A stretch of DNA of 64,000 nucleotides, taken from assembly GCA_019232625.1 (NCBI GenBank), contig JAFANP010000047.1:1-64000 (forward strand), in the 5' to 3' direction. Of this stretch, positions 60,936 to 64,000 are shown piece by piece. The DNA is from Alphaproteobacteria bacterium. GTDB lineage: Bacteria; Pseudomonadota; Alphaproteobacteria; Sphingomonadales; Sphingomonadaceae. Every line of letters begins with the position of its first letter. The first letter of the stretch is position 1. The notes beneath the pieces are model-generated. The model searched no databases and was not told the DNA's origin. It saw nothing but the letters and a program-made list of their open reading frames with translations. The position numbers and the translations under genes are program-made.

Positions 60936-63233
60936 ATGGCCGACGAGGAAAGGCAGCCGACGCGGCTGCAGGTCGCGACGATGCGGCCCGAGGACAGCGG
61001 CCGCGGCCTTGCCCGGCTCCCCCGCCGGCTGATGAGCCAGCTCGAGCTCGCCGAGGGCGACGTCATCGAGATAGCGGGCAAGCGGGTCACTCCGGCCCGC
61101 GCCGTCGGCCCCTATACCGAGGACGAGGGCCTCGACATCGTCCGGCTCGACGGCTTGCAGCGCGCCAATGCCGAGATCGGCTCGGGCGACTTCGTCACGG
61201 TGCGCAAGGCCGAGTCGAAGCCGGCGCAGCGGGTCGTGTTCGCGCCGGCGCAGAAGAACCTGCGGCTGCACGGCTCGGCGCAGGCGCTGAAGCGTAGCTT
61301 CGGCATGAAGCCGCTCACCGCGGGCGACATCGTCGCCACCACCGGCCAGCAGCAGGTGCAGCGCGGCGACATACCGCCCGAGCTGCGCCAGATGCTCTAT
61401 GCCCCGGCCTACGCGCTTCAGGAGATACGACTCACCGTCATCTCCACCGCGCCCAAGGGCATCGTCCACATCGACGCCAATACCGAGGTGGAGCTTCGCC
61501 CCGAATATACCGAGGCGGCGGACCAGCGCCGGGCCGACGTCACCTACGACGATCTCGGCGGCATCGGCGCGACCATCGACCAGCTGCGCGAGATGGTGGA
61601 GCTGCCGCTGCGCTACCCGGAGATTTTCGAGCGCCTCGGCGTCGATCCGCCCAAGGGCGTGCTGCTCTACGGGCCTCCGGGGACGGGCAAGACCCGCCTC
61701 GCCCGCGCCGTCGCCAACGAGAGCGACGCCACCTTTTTCCACATCGCCGGGCCCGAGATCATGGGCTCCGCTTATGGAGAGAGCGAGCGGCGGCTGCGCG
61801 AGGTGTTCGAGGAGGCGGCCAAGGCGGCCCCGTCGATCATCTTCATCGACGAGATCGATTCGATCGCGCCCAAGCGCGGACAGGTTCAGGGGGAAACGGA
61901 GAAGCGCCTCGTCGCGCAGCTCCTCACCCTGCTCGACGGCCTCGAGCCGCGCCAGAACCTGATCGTCATCGCCGCCACCAACCGGCCCGAAGCGATCGAC
62001 GAGGCGCTGCGCCGGCCCGGCCGCTTCGACCGCGAGATCGTCATCGGCGTGCCGGACGAGCGCGGCCGGCGGGAGATTCTCGCCATCCACACCCGCGGCA
62101 TGCCGCTCGACGGAGGGGTCAACCTCCCCGAGCTGGCGCGGCGCACCTACGGCTTCGTCGGCGCCGACCTCGCCGCTTTGGTCCGCGAGGCCGCGATCGA
62201 GGCGGTCCGGCGCATCATGCCGAGGATCAACCTGGAGGAAGGGACGATCCCGCCTGAGGTGCTCGACACGCTCGCCGTGCACGGCGCCGACTTCGAGGAG
62301 GCGCTGAAGCGGGTCCAGCCCTCTGCCATGCGCGAGGTGATGGTCCAGGCGCCGAACGTCGGCTGGGCCGACATCGGCGGGGTCGACGCCGCGCGCGAGC
62401 GGCTGCGCGAAGGCGTCGAGCTGCCGCTGAAGCATCCCGACGCGTTCAAGCGCATGGGCATACGCCCCGCCAAGGGCTTCCTCCTCTACGGCCCTCCCGG
62501 CACCGGCAAGACCCTGCTCGCCAAGGCGACGGCGCGGGAGGCGGAGGCGAACTTCATCGCCACCAAGTCCTCCGACCTCCTCTCCAAATGGTATGGCGAG
62601 AGCGAGCAGCAGATCGCCCGGCTGTTCGCCCGCGCGCGCCAGGTTGCGCCGACCGTCATCTTCATCGACGAGCTGGACAGCCTCGTCCCGGCGCGCGGCG
62701 GCGGCCTTGGCGAGCCGCAGGTGACCGAGCGGGTGGTCAACACCATCCTCGCCGAGATGGACGGGCTGGAGGAGCTGGGCTCGGTGGTGGTGATCGGCGC
62801 CACCAACCGGCCGAACCTCGTTGACCCCGCCCTGCTCCGCCCGGGTCGCTTCGACGAGCTGATCTACGTCGCCGTTCCCGACGAGGAGGGCCGCCGCCAC
62901 ATCCTCGGCATCCACACGGCGAAGATGCCGCTCGCGGGCGACGTCGACATCGACAGCCTCGCCCGTCGCACCCCCCGCTTCACCGGCGCGGACCTCGAGG
63001 ACCTCGTCCGCCGCGCCGGCCTGTTCGCGCTGAGGAGCTCGATGGAGGCGAAGGAGGTCGGCATGGCCGACTTCGAGCGCGCCCTCGAGGAGACCCGTGC
63101 CTCCGTCACCGAGGAGGTGGAGCGCGACTACGAGCAGATCCAGGCGCGGCTGAAGCAGGACGCGATGAGCGCCGGCGCCGGCATCGGCTTCATCGCCCCC
63201 GGCATGCTCACCCCGCGCGGTCCGAAGGGCTAG
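60936..63233 (+). CDS. CDC48/p97-like double AAA+ ATPase
   Basis: 765 residues from ATG 60936 (MADEERQPTRL). N-domain of the double-psi-barrel type (about 10-180, RLPRRLMSQLELAEGDVIEIAG). Two complete AAA modules follow: D1 with GPPGTGKT (about 246), IIFIDEIDS (about 303) and sensor ATNRPEAID (about 349); D2 with GPPGTGKT (about 520), VIFIDELDS (about 577) and GATNRPNLVD (about 624). Archaeal VAT and eukaryotic p97 share this plan, using ATP to unfold or extract proteins. In bacteria the substrates are largely unknown. It carries the D1-D2 arginine fingers (RRPGRFDRE; RPGRFDE). Confidence 0.94.
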   Translation: MADEERQPTRLQVATMRPEDSGRGLARLPRRLMSQLELAEGDVIEIAGKRVTPARAVGPYTEDEGLDIVRLDGLQRANAEIGSGDFVTVRKAESKPAQRVVFAPAQKNLRLHGSAQALKRSFGMKPLTAGDIVATTGQQQVQRGDIPPELRQMLYAPAYALQEIRLTVISTAPKGIVHIDANTEVELRPEYTEAADQRRADVTYDDLGGIGATIDQLREMVELPLRYPEIFERLGVDPPKGVLLYGPPGTGKTRLARAVANESDATFFHIAGPEIMGSAYGESERRLREVFEEAAKAAPSIIFIDEIDSIAPKRGQVQGETEKRLVAQLLTLLDGLEPRQNLIVIAATNRPEAIDEALRRPGRFDREIVIGVPDERGRREILAIHTRGMPLDGGVNLPELARRTYGFVGADLAALVREAAIEAVRRIMPRINLEEGTIPPEVLDTLAVHGADFEEALKRVQPSAMREVMVQAPNVGWADIGGVDAARERLREGVELPLKHPDAFKRMGIRPAKGFLLYGPPGTGKTLLAKATAREAEANFIATKSSDLLSKWYGESEQQIARLFARARQVAPTVIFIDELDSLVPARGGGLGEPQVTERVVNTILAEMDGLEELGSVVVIGATNRPNLVDPALLRPGRFDELIYVAVPDEEGRRHILGIHTAKMPLAGDVDIDSLARRTPRFTGADLEDLVRRAGLFALRSSMEAKEVGMADFERALEETRASVTEEVERDYEQIQARLKQDAMSAGAGIGFIAPGMLTPRGPKG

Positions 63234-63288
63234 GCTGGCGTTGAGTTCCTGCGGAGGCGCGGCTAAGATCGGCACAAGGAGCGAGCAG

Positions 63289-63447
63289 ATGCTTTCCAGC
63301 CGTCCCCCGGCCACGGCACGGTCAGTCCCCGCGGAGACACGGCCCGCCTCTTCAGGCACCAAGCGCTCGCTCGTAGCGATCCGTTGGATCGCGGCTGTCG
63401 CCGCCATCGTTCAGGTCGCGGTTTCCCTGGTGATCACCCTGACCTGA
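63289..63447 (+). CDS. small single-TM protein
   Basis: 52 residues from ATG 63289, with a clear AAGGAG RBS at 63276-63281 (7-nt spacing). The N-terminal half is polar and Pro/Ser/Arg-rich. The C-terminal half is a single TM helix (AIRWIAAVAAIVQVAVSLVITL) that ends the protein. It lies 55 bp after the AAA-ATPase gene, and its last 14 bases overlap the convergent channel gene. Its size, a real RBS and a TM segment support a genuine small gene; function unknown. Confidence 0.55.
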   Translation: MLSSRPPATARSVPAETRPASSGTKRSLVAIRWIAAVAAIVQVAVSLVITLT

Positions 63448-63889
63448 TGGCCGCGGCGCTCAGGAAGCTGACGATGAGGCCGAAGCAGAGATAGCCTAGC
63501 ATCGCCTCCGCGGCCGCGACGAGGTGAAAGGGCGGGAGGATCGTGAAGTCGCCGTAACCCAATGTGGTCCACGTCACGATCGAGAAATAGAAGCTGTCGG
63601 CCCAGCTCGGGTGGCCGTTCTGGACGAAGCCCGCGTCATGATAGATGCTCGCGAAGGTGGTGATGGCCGACACGGTCTGCACGCCCAAGGTCGCCAATGC
63701 TCCGCCGGCTCCGAGGTCGTGGACGAGAAACCCCGCCGTCACGACGAGGATCATTACCGCCACCAGCCCCGTGAGGAGGGCGGCACCGAGCGGTGAAAGG
63801 ACCTTCCCCGAAGACGCCACGAGCAGACCGGCCTCGGCGACCGCTCCGGCGGAAGGCAGGATGCTCAGAAATATCGTTCCCGGTTGCAT
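63434..63889 (-). CDS. two-TM potassium channel (KcsA-like Ion_trans_2)
   Basis: 151 residues from ATG 63889; GTG 63901 would add four. Three or four hydrophobic segments; the last two flank a pore helix and the K+ selectivity filter TTLGYGD (about residues 108-114) in the typical arrangement WADSFYFSIVTWTTLGYGDFTIL. No cytoplasmic RCK or cNMP domain follows. The N-terminal half contains two extra hydrophobic segments (about 20-70). Likely forms a tetrameric K+ channel. Beyond 63902 to the window end no further gene is visible. Confidence 0.85.
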   Translation of the reverse strand: MQPGTIFLSILPSAGAVAEAGLLVASSGKVLSPLGAALLTGLVAVMILVVTAGFLVHDLGAGGALATLGVQTVSAITTFASIYHDAGFVQNGHPSWADSFYFSIVTWTTLGYGDFTILPPFHLVAAAEAMLGYLCFGLIVSFLSAAAIRSG

Positions 63890-64000
63890 GGTGCGCGCCA
63901 CCCGCGAGCAGGCTGCGGCAGAATGAGAGGCTCCGCAAGCCCTCCCCGCGGCTTCGCGGCGCGTTTCAAGGGCTAGTCGAGCCAGAGGTGCGCACCCAGA

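Noticed and set aside
60549-63407. 952-codon minus-strand frame opposite the CDC48-like gene
   Set aside because: Antisense shadow; low-complexity Ala/Arg/Asp sequence with no motif, while the plus strand encodes two full AAA domains.

Overview
The window is GC-rich bacterial chromosome (about 70% G+C by eye) densely packed with genes on both strands. Gene families and gene order point to an alphaproteobacterium of the Sphingomonadales (Sphingomonas-like). The clues are nusB-thiL-hppA, infA-maf-rng-yacG-tRNA-Phe, the helicase/S4/ferredoxin/CarD string, DUF1489, TIGR02186-TauE, the CobS chelatase subunit and a type III polyketide synthase with a flavoprotein. This is inferred from families and order; no rRNA is present to confirm it.

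Layout. 1-3.0 kb: a two-gene RHS/YD-repeat locus on the minus strand, running off the left edge. 3.2-15.2 kb: mostly housekeeping genes (cobS, nusB, thiL, proton-pumping pyrophosphatase, an S9 peptidase carrying a TonB-like tail, a phospholipase D-like protein, infA, maf, an RNase E/G-like protein, yacG), interrupted at 5.5-5.74 kb by a short-chain dehydrogenase remnant and a 132-bp palindromic element. 15.26-24.2 kb: an apparent stress-response island. It starts at the 3' end of tRNA-Phe and ends at a degenerate copy of the same tRNA end. It holds a DnaK paralogue, a PRC-barrel protein, a TMEM175-type channel, a DUF5335 protein, a Crp/Fnr regulator, a GAF-PAS-LuxR regulator, HdeD, a peroxiredoxin and a DsbA-like oxidoreductase. 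Four near-identical palindromes (TTGACG-NN-CGTCAA type) lie in front of its transcription units, three of them 55-56 bp before a start codon. The regulator's E-x-x-S-R recognition helix fits such half-sites. I consider this the best candidate for an under-described system.

24.2-36.1 kb: a DoxX fragment, the type III PKS with its flavoprotein partner, a tamA-tamB operon, a D-lactate/2-hydroxyglutarate-type FAD oxidase and a PPP-family phosphatase. 36.2-44.3 kb: an exopolysaccharide locus (Wza-like export lipoprotein, Wzc-like tyrosine kinase, an unknown membrane-anchored protein, a Wzy/O-antigen-ligase-like protein, a GT4 glycosyltransferase and an EpsG-like protein) containing a perfect 28-nt palindrome. 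44.3-64 kb: a HerA-like ATPase, TIGR02186 plus TauE/SafE, an M23 peptidase, the helicase-S4-FdxA-CarD string, two tandem GIN-domain (DUF2807) proteins, DUF1489, MgtE, a cyclophilin, an SDR, a Tat-exported beta-helix protein, a LysR regulator, a CDC48/p97-like double AAA ATPase, a small membrane protein and a two-TM potassium channel.

No CRISPR array, rRNA operon, integrase or intact insertion sequence was seen. Many long open frames opposite real genes are artefacts of high GC and are left out. Names are assigned from motifs and family knowledge only; no database search was possible.
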